From Berberis thunbergii (taxonomy: Eukaryota; Streptophyta; Magnoliopsida; Ranunculales; Berberidaceae), in contig QNQO01005848.1 in the NCBI GenBank assembly GCA_003290165.1, positions 41,158 to 105,157 of the forward strand: a DNA stretch of 64,000 bases, in the 5' to 3' direction. The position numbers and the translations under genes are program-made. The notes under the pieces were generated by a model that had not been told where the DNA came from, did not search any database, and worked only from the letters and a program-made list of their open reading frames with translations. Below are positions 12,205 to 23,848 of this stretch, in pieces (positions within the stretch are counted from its first letter, which is position 1; every line of letters begins with the position of its first letter).

Positions 12205-12426
12205 TTATGACTTCTTTGGGGGTTCCTTGGCTGCATCCCTCTCCTCAATTTGTTGAATGTCTTTTTTGATTACACACTTTGTGTAATGCCCTGCTTTGAC
12301 TAACTCTTCAAAGTGGTACTTCCATGCTTGACATTCTTTTGTCAAATGACCAGTGGCTCCATGGAATGCATAATATTTATTCAGGCCTCTTTTTGAAGGA
12401 TCTCCCTTCATTGGTGGTCTTTTCAA
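12205..12426 (-). pseudogene. Gag zinc-binding fragment (Tat-like)
   Basis: The frame contains KYYAFHGATGHLTKEC, then QAWKYHFEELVKAGHY. This is the usual end of a Tat-type Gag, CxxHxxxGHxTxxC followed by an amphipathic helix. The first Cys of the knuckle is replaced by Tyr. It sits directly upstream of the protease fragment. Confidence 0.65.
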
Positions 12427-13302
12427 CCAAGGTTGGTTCTATATCTCGAGGAAAATTTGATTGATTGGAACGGATAACTCTGTATATATTCTATTGGTAG
12501 AGGAGTCTCTTATTTGGGAGCATGCTCTACGCTTGTCACCCGTGCTCTTTTTCATATTCTTTTGATCTGTATTATTTTGGGCATGTTGGCTATCTTTTTT
12601 TAATGCATTAGATACCTTAGAACTATTTTTTCATCATCCCATAATGAGTAATGCTCTGCCATAGTGAAGACTTCTACAAGAGTTTTTTACGGTTTCATGG
12701 TCAACTCGCCATACAATGGGTGATATGTGGGCAGACCCTTCTTGAAAGTTGAGGACGCAATTTGGTCATCACACCCATTATGGTCATTTTTTCTACCTTG
12801 AATCTTTTGATGAAGACTTTGAGCAATTCATTTGACTTCTTCTTTATGTTGAAGATGTGGTTAGCATGTTTTTTATGGTGCGGTATGATGAATATTATTT
12901 TGTGAAGACAAATGAGAGATATTTAAAGTTGTTGATCGACTGGGGGTTAAAGTGTGGAACCAATCTTGAGCTACTCTTTGTAAAGTTATATCAAATACTT
13001 TGCACATAAGTGGGTCATCATTTTTGTGCAGAGTCATAACGCTTCAACAATGTTTTAAGTGTCTCTCAGGATCAAAATCTTTTTTTAAAGGGGTAAAGGT
13101 TGGTGTGTTATACCTTGCCGGTGGAGAAGCCCCTTCAATGTTATCTGTAAATGGCGAAGTGTTCACCAATGCCACTTCTCTATGTAGAGTATCATCTGGA
13201 TTTTCCATAACTTGTAATCCTCAACTGCTCCATGACTATCTGTCTCACATCATCTGCCCCCAAATGTCTGAGTGTATTCTGTTGATAAGTTGTATGGTGG
13301 TT

Positions 13303-13913
13303 TCAGTTGCGATTATCAGCTATAGATAAGTCCTCATATTCTGAGTTTGGTTGTGATTCACCTGCATGTGAATGAGGTAGAGTCTCAATGGGATTCACCT
13401 TAAAGCTCCTTTGGATTTGACGAGTTTCTGAATGTGGTATTTGGGACAAATTAGTGTAGTGATCCAGATCTGGTCTTCTGTGTTGTTTGCATCCATCGGA
13501 ATTTTGTATTCTATGTCGACCACTTATATTTGGCATCATTTGCAGCCCCAGCTTTAAGTGCAAAGTTGCTTGGGAGTCAACCTTGAGAAGACTCTCGTTT
13601 GAGGCTCGAGTCTAGAGTGCATATTTACTCGTGGCCCAAATCTCGAATGAATTCTTCTAGAGGGATTATTTCCCTTTGACAGATGACTACTTCCACTTTC
13701 ATGTGCCTGGTCTGATGGTAGATGGCAATGTGTCATCTGCTTTGGTTGTTCACTCACCAATCGTTTTACCACTCGAGTCTGTTCCTCCAATATTTTAGTT
13801 AAATTGGCGATCTGTCCTGCAAGATTTTCTTGTTGTGTCATCTCCATTGGGCTTGGTTGTCGGGTAGAAAGTTGTAATTTATGGACAACAGGCGGTGGCA
13901 GACCTACTACCAA
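13303..13913 (-). pseudogene. Gag N-terminal fragments (Tat-like)
   Basis: Two minus frames, 13554-13913 and 13303-13563, cover a Gln/Ser/Arg-rich Gag N-terminus with a short leucine-rich stretch (NLAGQIANLTKILEEQT). They overlap by a frameshift. The main Gag domain between 12430 and 13300 is visible only as scattered pieces. Assignment rests mainly on position in the element. Confidence 0.5.
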
Positions 13914-14149
13914 TGGGTTGTCTGACCGATAACGGCTGAACCTGTGGCGATGATAGCGGCTTAGTATGGGAAGGGGACTTTGCTACATTATGTTTGCTAG
14001 TTTGTTTTTGAGTTCCCACTAGTGTATTGAAATAGAACTTTGAAAATAAAAGTATTTGTGAAAGGAAATTTAAAATGAATAAATGAAAGTATTATTTATC
14101 AAAGGAAGAGACCTTGCAATGAGTTTGATTCAAGCTCTCATTGAAAGAA

Positions 14150-14530
14150 CCAATTTGGTGGTGCAAATTTCCACCGGATCACGTGTTGATCATGCTTAGC
14201 AATCTGCATAAGATAGAAATTAATTCTTGACATCAGTGTGGTGCTTGCCAGGGAGACTCTGATGCCAAAGTTAGAACATTATATTTAGAAATTTGTTTAT
14301 TTCTCTGTATTTTAATAGGGACTTTTAAGTGAGACACGTGCCAGATGAGTGAGTCATCCGTTTGTAGACGGTTGTAACTTCTCTTAGCTAGTTGTAACTT
14401 CCGTAGATGGTTGTAACATCTCGTTGCTGGTTGTATGTCACGCTTCGATTTTTGAGAAAACGAAATCCTTATATCTATGTAGGATTATCCGTTTCCTCCA
14501 AATTCGTGACGTGAAAATTAACAACAAAAA
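14150..14530 (-). repeat. Probable partial 5' LTR of the Tat-like element
   Basis: On the minus strand the stretch contains ACTTTGGCATCAGAGTCTCC, a sequence type common near the 3' end of Tat-lineage LTRs, close to the expected PBS position. Short direct repeats built on GGTTGTAACTTC recur at 14370-14440. No second LTR is available for alignment, so the boundaries are approximate. Confidence 0.45.
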
Positions 14531-15070
14531 CATTTATAAAAAGTAAAATTGAAGTATACAAAAATTATAACCAGAAATCCTTTTTATCAATGCTGCCTCC
14601 AAAACTCTCTAACCTGAGAAAGACTAATTGACTACGTTCCAATAAGAAAGTACATAAGAAGCATAAACTTACTTGGGTCAACGAGGTACCTGGTATGAGT
14701 AATCCTCAACTCAAATAAATAATATAAGTTACATAGATTTAAGCAACAACTCACAAAGATGTGGTTCCTCAACGAGGCAAACTTTTCATACTAATAAGTT
14801 TATTCATACTCGAAGTAAACATTTATTTATCCAACACTTACAATGTAAAGGTTGTACATGGTAAGTCTGATCCTGCATAAAGTTTAGTAGACTTACCATC
14901 CTGCAAGGAATGGTTAGAAACAAATGAATAAAATTTCTAATTTATATGTCTTCATAAATACCATTTCTTTTGAACAACAATACACATCATAATAATAATA
15001 CACCACTATTGAAATATCAACAAAATACATTTTACCTTAAGGAAAACATATAGTTCCCATTCAATGATTG
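14531..15070. other. Unassigned AT-rich DNA
   Basis: I see no coding, RNA or clear transposon features. The last 5 bases, GATTG, are the left target duplication of the next element. Confidence 0.5.
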
Positions 15071-15752
15071 TGATGTAGTCGAATCATGCTCTACTTGATC
15101 TTGACTTTGACTTTGACTTGCACAGGGAATACACGTGAGCCAAGGACCACCGTTGTGGTGGTCGATGGCACACCAATGCTAAAGTCAGAAAAGGCTTGAG
15201 AATGACTTAAAGCTGTCATTTGGGTTTTGTAGCGTACATTTGTTCATCAAACTTGTGTCTTATTTATAATGTGAGAGTCCTTGTTTGGCTAGGCCTTTGG
15301 TGGCATAGTTTGGGGCAAGAGATCTTCATGGAAATCATTTCCTAGTTTGGAGTCATCTATGTAGGTGAGTGTCCCTACATGACTTGTGATCCTAGATATG
15401 GGGAGAGATTTCCCTTTTGGAGTGTTCTCCAAGCAAGGAAGTTTTTATGCATGACTTAACTCTGGTGTTTGTTTCCTAGTCAGACCCAATGTACTGCTAG
15501 CCTGCCCGTCTTACGTCGATCTCCTAGATACTTGCTTGACTAAACCTTACGGGTATTGAGCTTGATCAAGTGTTGTGTGGGCTTAGTAGGGCATTGCAAT
15601 TTGGATCCAACCTTCTGGATTATGCCAAAATGAGCTTAGTGTTGTCAAGGCTTTGTCAAATTGGGTAGGCAATCAGGCTCGATTTGCTCTGTTGAAGATA
15701 TCATCATGACACACATACGACGCAGATTAAATGACGGTTTGGTGTATCATCA
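15071..15752 (-). repeat. 3' LTR of short Tat-like element
   Basis: This LTR is 682 bp and aligns with 17924-18593. On the minus strand it begins TGATGATACACC just after the polypurine tract and ends CTACATCA. Confidence 0.88.
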
Positions 15753-15772
15753 GCTACTCCCCCCGAGTTGGT
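15753..15772 (-). promoter_or_regulatory. Polypurine tract of short Tat-like element
   Basis: Read on the minus strand, ACTCGGGGGGAGTAGC abuts the 3' LTR start. This G-rich tract is the expected primer for plus-strand DNA synthesis. Confidence 0.75.
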
Positions 15773-16173
15773 GGGCTACTTCGTCACCCCATCAAGTCAT
15801 GTCGTAGAGGACCAGAGCGGTCATGATTTGTTTTGAGTCTGAATCGTCTCCTTGAGCGGCACGCTTCATTAATTAGGCGTGAGTCTGCTCTAAGAAGAAA
15901 AAAACGAGAATTTTGTTTTCTATAAAGATCCCTGTATCTGCAGAGCTTATTTTTTTTACTCTTCGATCTTAGAAACTCTACTTTGTTATCTCTCTTTCTG
16001 CGCTTTTTACTTTGCTTAACTTCTGTGATCAAAAGTTTGTACGTTCTTCCATAGAAGGCCATAATCAGCTTTCTAATGAACTGTTTGCTAAAGATCATAA
16101 GTTTTTCAAGGAGATGTCAATCTCTTAGTCGAATCTGGAAGGCCTTCGTGAGACATATGAGATCTGTAATGAT

Positions 16174-16584
16174 ATGATGTTCTTCACATTGGGCCCTGAT
16201 CAGACGACGTTGTCTCCTCCAGAAGGATTTATATGCTTGCACCGAGGTATGCTCCAATCGAGCATCGTTTTTCCTGTCATCAAGGAAATTTGGAGCTTCC
16301 TGGTGTACCTCGACATTGCGTTCGCTCAGGTGGTGTTGAACGGGTACAAGACGGTGATCGTCATCCTAGTTATGGCAAAGGACGTTGGGGTTCAAGTATC
16401 TCCAAGGGTGATCCAACTGCTTACCTCTCCTCAGATAAACAAGCATGTTGTATGCGTGTTGACTTCGTTGGGCTATTTTGGCAATATACCTAACGATTTC
16501 AAGTTCTGGAAAAAATATTGTTCTATGGCTTCTGTGGACACAAAATATTTTGAACTTCCTGGTTGTCTGATCGCCTTGACTTAA
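16174..16584 (+). pseudogene. Antisense extra ORF of a Tat-like element
   Basis: A 136-residue + frame runs opposite to the element's own genes and lies between the protease remnant and the 3' LTR. It reads SPPEGFICLHRGMLQSS, then AFAQVVLNGYKTVIVILVMA. The PPEG start and the spacing of later hydrophobic blocks resemble a plant protein type found as antisense ORFs in some Tat-lineage retrotransposons. The role of such ORFs is not established. This copy is short and probably truncated at both ends. A host gene fragment is the alternative, but the position and orientation favour the retrotransposon explanation. Confidence 0.5.
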
Positions 16585-16876
16585 TGCATTGGTGCAGAAT
16601 AGATACTATTATTTCCATATGATGAAGCCAAGGCCTCCCCAGGATGATGTTGTAGGCGGACGGAACATCGACCACCATGAACTCTTGGACAAGGTACTTC
16701 TGTAATTGTGGCTCTTCTGCTACTACCATTAGGCTAATTTTCCCAATAGGGAAGCATTTCTCTCCGCTGAGCTCGACCATGAGGTGTTTGGTGGTCGTTA
16801 AGTCCTCCTTCTTGAGTTGCATATTGAGGAACTCGTATAGAAACATGACGTTTAGAGAGTTTCCTATGTCCACCAA
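16523..16876 (-). pseudogene. Protease-like fragment of short Tat-like element
   Basis: The minus frame contains VDIGNSLNVMF where the aspartic protease DxGSS motif is expected, then LSGEKCFPIGKISL and VDVPSAYNIILGRPWLHHM. The last run is the typical end of a Ty3/gypsy protease. The Gly-Ser after the catalytic Asp is changed, so activity is unlikely. No RT follows. Confidence 0.75.
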
Positions 16877-16899
16877 TGCCCTTTTAACTTCCTACTTTG

Positions 16900-17900
16900 A
16901 AACGAGAACCGAGATGACAAGTGCGTCATTGTGAGGAGAATGAACACCTTGGATGTCATTGTCTGTGAACGTCAATGGTGGGATCAGGCTCTAAATATGT
17001 GCATACTGCACTTGTCTATCTTCGCAGATGGGTTGTGTTCGCATTTCGAGAAGCATCCTATTGTGGGAACTATTGGACTGCTCGCTTTCAGAGCTGACTC
17101 CATGAAGTACATATATGATGTCAGGAGCTTCTTTATCTATCTCCTTAACGACATTTTCCTTTACTTTTACTTGGTCCTGCCTTTTTCCCAGGCTCAGAAA
17201 CTCCTTGAGTTTCCCCTTCCGAATCCAGTATTATATCTCGCTCCTAAGACTTTTGCAGTTCTTAGTTTCCTGCCGTCCTCTTTGTGAAATGAGCAATATT
17301 TTATGTTATTGTGTCAAGAGGGGTATCTCCACTGTTTTGCGTGCACTCTCCCCAATTCTTGATGAAGCTGAGGATGTTGAACAGACTGGAGTTGACAGGA
17401 GTAACGGATTTAGACCAGACGAAGTTGCATTGCCTTGCACGGCCAGAGTCGAGCTTGCTATCATTGCGCTTCCTCTTACTGTCATCGTCATCCTATATTT
17501 TCTCCTCCTTCTTGTCTCTTGACCCAGAGGGTTTCTTTTCAGACTCCGACTCCTTCTTGACAGCCAATATTTCATGGAAAGTAATGTATTTCTAGGCACT
17601 CCTTAATAACTTCGCAATATCGATTAGAGGCTCTAGAGTAAAGAAATCATAGAACCACCCTAAGCATCTTCACGACTCATGCAATTTGCTGCATCTGGGT
17701 TGACAGTAGAACCACCCTGGGGTCCATCGTGGCTGCTACTGCCACAGGGGTTGATTTTGTTCCCTCCGCGGTGCCAGAGCTGCCAGAACTGACAACACTC
17801 TTCCAGTATGAGCGTTCGAGGGCTCAGATCATGATCTCGTTGTCACCATCTCTTTGTACTATGAGGAAGGGTGATATCATTGTTTTCATGGAACTTCGCC
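16900..17900 (-). pseudogene. Gag remnant of short Tat-like element
   Basis: The region lies between the PBS and the protease fragment, where gag belongs. Only broken frames remain, such as 17306-17599, which is Ser/Arg-rich. I see no intact zinc knuckle. Assignment is by position. Confidence 0.4.
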
Positions 17901-17901
17901 G

Positions 17902-17921
17902 TTCCCCACGGACGACGCCAA
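17902..17921 (-). promoter_or_regulatory. Primer binding site of short Tat-like element
   Basis: On the minus strand TGGCGTCGTCCGTGGGGAAC follows the 5' LTR by 2 bp. It has the TGGCG...GTGGGGAA form common in Tat-lineage elements. Confidence 0.75.
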
Positions 17922-17923
17922 AT

Positions 17924-18593
17924 TGATGTAGTCAAATCCTACTCTCCTCGACCTTGACCTGCACGGGTAACATACTTGAGCCAACGACCACCGTTGTGTG
18001 GCCGATGACACTCCGATGCTAAAGTCAGACTAGGCTTGAGAAAAGCTTAAAACTGTAAATTGGGTTCTATAGAGTACCTTTATTCATCAACCATGTGTCT
18101 TATTTATAATGCAAGAGTTCTTGTTTGGCTAGGCCTTTGGTGAAGTAGTTTGGAGAAAGAGATATTGCAGGAGATCCTTTCCTAGTTGGGAGTTGTCCAT
18201 GTAGAAGATTTTTCCTACATGATTTGTGTTCCTAGATTTGCTGGTGATATTTCCCTTTTGGAGTGTTGTCCATGCAAATAAGTTTTTATGCACTACTTAT
18301 ACTCCGGTGTTTGTTTCCTAATCGAACCCAATGTATTGTTGGCATGTTCATCTTAGGTCGATCCCTCAGATACTTGTTTAATTAGGCCTTACGGGTATTG
18401 GGCTTGACCATGTGACGTGTGGGCTTGGCAGGATGCTGCAATTTGGATCCAACATTCTGGATTCTGTCAAAATAGGCTTAGTATTGTCTAGGCTTTGCCA
18501 GATTAGGTGAGCAATCAGGCCTGATTTACTCTACTGATGGGATCATCATGATACGTGTACACGCGAATTAAAGGACGATTTGGTGTATTATCA
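17924..18593 (-). repeat. 5' LTR of short Tat-like element
   Basis: This LTR is 670 bp, paired with 15071-15752. The two differ by many substitutions and small indels, so the insertion is not recent. Confidence 0.88.
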
Positions 18594-18598
18594 CATTG

Positions 18599-21291
18599 AA
18601 TGAGTATTTAGTTTCATCCCTTAAGACAATCATGCATATGTACAAAAATCTCACTTCTTTTCCACAATTGCACTACCCTCGTTGTGCTGAACACATCTCA
18701 CCCAAGTGTGTTTCTCCTTTGCCTTCGAAACCATTCAGAGCGTACATGTCCCAAGAAGGGTGCCACATCGAGGAGCATGTCATCTCACCCAAAGTTTGAT
18801 CATGGTAAGTACATTCTAATAATTAGGCATACATCTGAAATCACATGGAACAGTGTACCCAATATGCAAGTAAGTCTGCATACTAAAATCATATATCAAG
18901 TATACAAACTAGTATGTATACTAAAATCATATTTTTTTTTTCACATATTTTTGGAGTTGCGGAAAAGATCACAAAAATATACTAAACTCAATTACAGCTT
19001 AGCAAGTCAAGTTGCATCACAATCAAATACTCATATTCACCCTAATGCATTAACATATATTCTCCGACCCTTAACATTTCAAGGATCACCATGAAACCAC
19101 AAGTTAATTTGCATATCTATCAAATTTAAGTCATGATATGCACATACCAAATTATATAATAATACACAAATTAATCTCATCAAGGGATGAATCCTCATAA
19201 TTTAATTTCAACGTACTTTACAACTTCATCCTCTAAAGGTGAACACGCACCAAAATCTAAATTTGCAAAGATTATCACAATTCATCATGTATACCTCTAA
19301 TTTAAAAAAAAAACTAAATTCAATACTATACTCATATAAAATTTGCACATTATAGATTCACTTGATTTACAAAGATTAATTATCCCAATAGTTTAGTTCA
19401 AAACATATTATTAATTGCAAATACTATTGATCAACATATATACTTAAATAAAGTTAATGTGAAAATTTAGCAAATATCTACTAAATAGAATGCTACAATT
19501 CCTCAAATGGGACTAAATAAGATTCAGTGTAAGTTATCGTGAAACTTGTAAATTATAAAGAAATGACGTATCAATTTTGTATATATTGAAGTAGATTTTA
19601 GGTGCTAAAATAATTTGACTATACAGTACTTAACTTTCTTTCCACTCTATTAGCCTCTCAAAAGCACAACTCGAGCAAATTGAAGTTCAATTGCACAAAC
19701 ACTATTTCCATTGACACAATTATTTGCAATACAGATAACAAAACTAAACTCGTAGACAAAGGAATTGGCACTTTCTATAATAGGGATATTAGGTTGGAAG
19801 ATTTAAAATACTTTTCAAAATCCCCTTTATTTTTATTTTCAATATAGATTGAAAGAAAATAAACCAACTCAAGACAAACAGACACATAATCAGTAGGTAG
19901 TAGCCTGGAGAAGAGGATACATAATTCGTATGGTAGCTTATAACTATAGGAATGCTAGAAGAATATAAGATAACAAAAGAAAATAAAACGAAAACAATAT
20001 ATACTAACATCATTCAAGAACACCGAAACAACATTGAGACTTTGGATTATAAAACGAAAACACTATATTCATCTTCTTCCCCTGGCAACCGCCCACCACC
20101 ACTACTTCTACCTTTCCTCCTCCCTTCATTTCATCTTTTTATTTCCAACCCTCACCCACTCTCCCAATTCTCAAACGGTCACCAAAACCCTTCCTTCCTC
20201 TCTTCTTCACCTCCCTGCTGAACTCATCTCAAATCTCCACTCCTTCACTTGCATCAATAGTTTCGAGAGGCTCACTGTGGAATACAAATAGCTCCTCCTT
20301 CTTCATATCAACAAACATCCAACACTCGAGCAAGCAAGAGAACTCACACTTCTTCAACAACACCTTCTTCAGTTCTTTTTCTGACAACTTCAACAATCTC
20401 CACTAGCTTTAGACACAACTCCTCCTTTGCTGCTACTGTTGTTAATGTTGCTTCAACCACTCAAATTGATTCATCAAACAACACTGAATCATCTGCTTCA
20501 CCGCCTCTATCGGCTCATCAAAAGACAAATCAGATAGAGAACCAAACGATCGTCTGAGATATTTCTATTATTTGTCGAGCGATAGCCACCACCTCCATCG
20601 GCTCATCGAGAGTCGATCGATCGTCTGATATCTCTCTTTTCTTCATTTTCTTCCTCTTCAAACTCTTTTTCGAATTTCTGCTTCTGCCCTTCTTTGTGTA
20701 TTGGTCGAAGCGTCTCTACTTCTTGGAGACGAGAGGAAAAAAAAAGTGTGTGTGTGAGAGAGAGAAAAAATGATTTTTTATGAGGAGGACGAATGGGTAT
20801 TTTGAGGAGTGTGTTTTCGAGTTAGTTCGTTTAATGGTGGTGTTGAGAAAAAAAGGGGAGGTGTAATGTAAGGGGAAAAAGATGGGGATTTATTTAAATC
20901 GTACCAATAACCTGTCCTCGAGATTTGTAATAGTTTTCAAGGTGTAATTTGCATAATTTTTTTTAATGTCATTTTAATTTTGTGTTAATGAAAACCGTTT
21001 ATTTTGCCTCCTTAAGGATAAGTCTAACTTCCTTAGGGATTTATTTGCCTCCCTAAGGATTGTCAATCCAGAGGATAAGTCTAATTTTCGATCTTTAAGG
21101 GGGGTTTCCCTATTGGGTATTATGAATGGAGGAATGTCTAATTGTCCTAAATCAAATGCACTGAGAACCAAACGCTAAAGTTATATGAAGAGCTGCAAGA
21201 TGACAAGAGTTTGGTAAAAGTGTCATACAAGCAGTTCACCAATATACAGATAACACCTCTGTCTAGCTAACATAAGTGAAGGACAGAGCAC
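18599..21291. other. Unassigned AT-rich DNA upstream of the GST inverted repeat
   Basis: No recognised gene or element. Bases 20040-20700 are CT-rich with short frames and two copies of a motif around CGATCGTCTGA (20549 and 20613). The frames look like low-complexity noise, not a gene. Confidence 0.5.
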
Positions 21292-22732
21292 TTAGAAAAA
21301 TTCTAGCTGGCCCGTCCTCACAGCCCGCCCTATGGGACGGACCCTCCCAGGCACGTGGTCCTGCGTCGTCCCTCGCACGTGCTCCTGCGTCGATTAAAAA
21401 AAATGAAAAAAAGAGGGAATCGAAATTTTTGGGGAGAAAAGGAGGGAACCTCTCCCTCTCCCCATTTCCATCCCCACAGAGACAGAGAAGAGAGCCACTC
21501 CCTCTCCCCCAACGAAGACCGAGGAAGCCCTCCCTCTCCCGCTCGAGCCAAAGAAGAAGCCACTTTTGGCTCCAAAGAAGAAACCAAAGAGAAAGGTCTC
21601 GTCGATCTCTCCATCCTCCCTTCTTTCTTTCTAGCGAAATAGGTGAAAAGATGGTAAGATCTCTCACTGTGTCTTGAAAAATTGAATCTTTAACATGATT
21701 TCCCCATCTGTTGTTTTGAGTTTATCTATTTCAAAGTCAAATTTTTTGCTTTTTTTTTCTACAGTTTTGATGATGGGTTTTGTAGTTCCTTTCATGGGGT
21801 GTTTTTGATTTGTTGGTTTTTTTCTTCTTGTAGTTGTTGTTCTCCTACTTCAAGGATTTGGTGGGCAGAGAAGTGACGGTAGAGTTCCAATCCATATCTC
21901 TGTCACCCTCACAATTTTTCTGCGAATTTGATCAATGGGGATTCTCTAAATCCAGGCAAATTTGCTTAAAATCTCTCTTTGGGGTTGTTTCTTTTGTGCA
22001 AAATTTTGACCCCTTTGTTTATTTTATTCTGCAGAGATGTGCAAGAGGTTTTTCCACCTATTCTGAACTCAACTTCAGAGCCCCCTCCTTTGTTTGATGG
22101 AACAACAAGGTGAGTTTCAGAACCCCATTTTTTCTTCTCTATGTACTTGGGGTTTAATAGTGTAGATCTCAAATCCCAGAATCTGCATAACAAAATTTTT
22201 GTGGGTGTTTGATTGTTTATTCTAATTGTTTATCCTTTTGAAACCCAAACTTAAAAATCAATAAGAAAGCAACTTGACTATCTGAAGGAATATTTTTATT
22301 AGTAATGTCTGCATCCTTGATTTTAGAATGAGTATATGTATTATTTTAGTTAAAATAAAGATTAGTTTAGTGAATGGTTTTTTTTTTTTTTTGGGTGTGT
22401 GTGAAAATTGGTACCAAATTTCAACAATGTTGATATACTGCTAGGCATGGTTAAGGTTCTATTTCTGGTGAAAGAGAAGAAGGATCAAAGATGATTTTCT
22501 TGTGGGGTTATTGGGATCATCCCAAGTTCGCAACCCACAATTGGAAAATGGGAATCGGAAGGGAATTGAGAAAAGAACAAGAGAGATTGTCCTGATTGAA
22601 CAAACCATATAATTTAGAAAACGTGACCAAACTTATTGGTGTTCACATCTCATACGGGACAAGCCATCCCTTATCGAACAAACATAAACTTCAGCAATTG
22701 TGACCCATGTCAGTTTTTCTTCTTGTGTTCAT

Positions 22733-22794
<62 letters not shown>

Positions 22795-23121
22795 TAAACG
22801 TTCTCATTTATTTGCAATTTTCATGTTTGTAGGTTGTATACCTCTTTCATTTGCCCATATGGCGTTTGCTGAAGAATTGTTTGCCTACACGGACACCTTC
22901 AGTGTAGAGGTTATTGGTGCACTTAAAGGGAACTCGGATGCAGGTAAGATCGAACACCTTCTTTCCTGAAAAATTAAAATTGTTAACTTAGAAATAGGCT
23001 GATTTGCATCGTTTACGCATGTGCATTCAGGTTCTACATTTGATTGCCTAGAAAAAGCTCTTTCCAAATTCGATGATGGCCCTTTCTTTCTTGGTCAATT
23101 TAGTCTGGTAAGTTACCATTT
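21292..23121 (+). repeat. Left arm of GST inverted repeat
   Basis: This 1.83-kb arm is nearly identical to the reverse complement of 25577-27363. It starts with AAATTCTA and GGCCCGTCC and ends just after a splice donor, at ACCATTT. The arms differ by scattered substitutions and by a (CA)n tract that is long here and short in the right arm. Confidence 0.9.
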
Positions 23122-23848
23122 CCATCCCTTTCGTGTTACTTTACAAAAATTGAGGAATTTATCACAATTACGTCTCTGTATATATTTAACTTGGTTCATT
23201 ATCTTTCTCAAGGATTTTCATATTTAATGTTCAGGTGGACATTGCCTATGCTCCGTTCGTGGAAAGATACTCTCTTTTGTTGTCTGATGTCAAGAAGTAC
23301 GACATCACATCAGGAAGGCCTAAGCTGACATTGTGGATCGAGGTACACTCTGCTGCTCAATATTATTTATATTACTTGAGATCTATGTAAGGATTAAGTT
23401 GTAGTTGAATCTGGCACCTATAAAAAAGAGAAGGATCACTACTGATTCTTTTGCTTAGAATTTCACACAATGTTAAGAGGCGAGCCAGGAAATGCACATT
23501 ACTGAGTCTTATATAAGATTTTTAGCACCTAATTTTGAGAGTAGGAAGGCTGACAACATACTGCCTTAGATGATTACTTTTGATGCCATCACAAAGTAAC
23601 CTCTTCTTTAGTGACTAGAAGGATGATATTGATGTCAAATATGTTTTACCTTGTCATGCAGGAATTGGAAAAGATTGAGGCTTATAAACAAACAAAATGG
23701 GATTCGCAGGTGCTAGTTACAGGTCTGAAGAATCACCTCGGGGTAAGCTCTCTTAACTGTATTTCTGATTTATGATTTGTTTTTAGTTAGCTATAATTTA
23801 CAGTCTCAATGATAGCTGAGCTCCTCTTCTTTATTCTATTGCAGTTGA
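22035..23848 (+). pseudogene. GSTL: Lambda-class glutathione S-transferase, exon-deleted copy
   Basis: Lambda GSTs are cytosolic or plastid thiol transferases that use a catalytic Cys in a CPFAQ motif. Exons seen on +: 22035-22109 (VQEVFPPILNSTSEPPPLFD), 22833-22943 (FAEELFAYTDTF), 23031-23107 (KALSKFDDGPFFLGQFSL), 23235-23342 (DIAYAPFVERYSLL, YDITSGRPKLTLWIE), 23662-23742 (KIEAYKQTKWD) and a stop at 23846-23848. All introns have GT-AG ends. The exons for the N-terminal thioredoxin-fold domain, including the CPFAQ motif, are missing between 22109 and 22833. The ATG near 21653 does not splice in frame to the first coding exon. Only the helical C-terminal domain is encoded, so a working transferase is not expected. 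It may still be transcribed. Confidence 0.85.
22734..22792. repeat. (CA)n microsatellite
   Basis: About 29 CA units lie in the intron before the second coding exon. The matching site in the right arm (about 25909-25924) has about 8 units, so the tract expanded or shrank after duplication. Confidence 0.95.

Larger units (their letters stand above)
8190..14530 (-). mobile_element. Degenerate Tat-like Ty3/gypsy retrotransposon
   Basis: In minus-strand order the fragments are gag (13.9-13.3 kb), a gag zinc-binding part (12.4-12.2), protease (12.0-11.7), RT (10.4-10.0), RNase H (9.77-9.53), a second RNase H (9.40-9.14) and integrase (8.72-8.42). A second, plant-derived RNase H placed before integrase is characteristic of the Tat lineage. 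Every domain is broken by stops or frameshifts. A hAT-like MITE interrupts it at 11116-11683. Part of a 5' LTR is likely at about 14150-14530. No 3' LTR was found at the lower end, where similarity fades near 8190. Confidence 0.8.
15071..18593 (-). mobile_element. Short Tat-like LTR retrotransposon with both LTRs
   Basis: LTRs at 15071-15752 and 17924-18593 align throughout; each starts TGATG and ends ATCA. On the minus strand the 17924-18593 copy is the 5' LTR. It is followed by a PBS of Tat type and ends in a polypurine tract before 15752. The flanks GATTG (15066-15070) and CATTG (18594-18598) agree at 4 of 5 bases as a target duplication. The internal region of 2.17 kb holds gag, a protease piece and an antisense ORF but no RT, RNase H or integrase. 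The element is therefore non-autonomous. Confidence 0.88.

Noticed and set aside
20034..20291. Ser/His/Leu-rich ORFs at 19.95-20.29 kb
   Set aside because: CT-rich DNA gives open frames by composition. No domain, and no splice context.
21263..21677. Overlapping ORFs on both strands in the GST upstream region, mirrored at 26976-27324
   Set aside because: They lie in the CT-rich untranslated leader of the duplicated GST gene and are repeated only because the arm is duplicated.
22035..23848. Functional GST gene
   Set aside because: The exons with the catalytic Cys are absent and the upstream ATG does not splice in frame.
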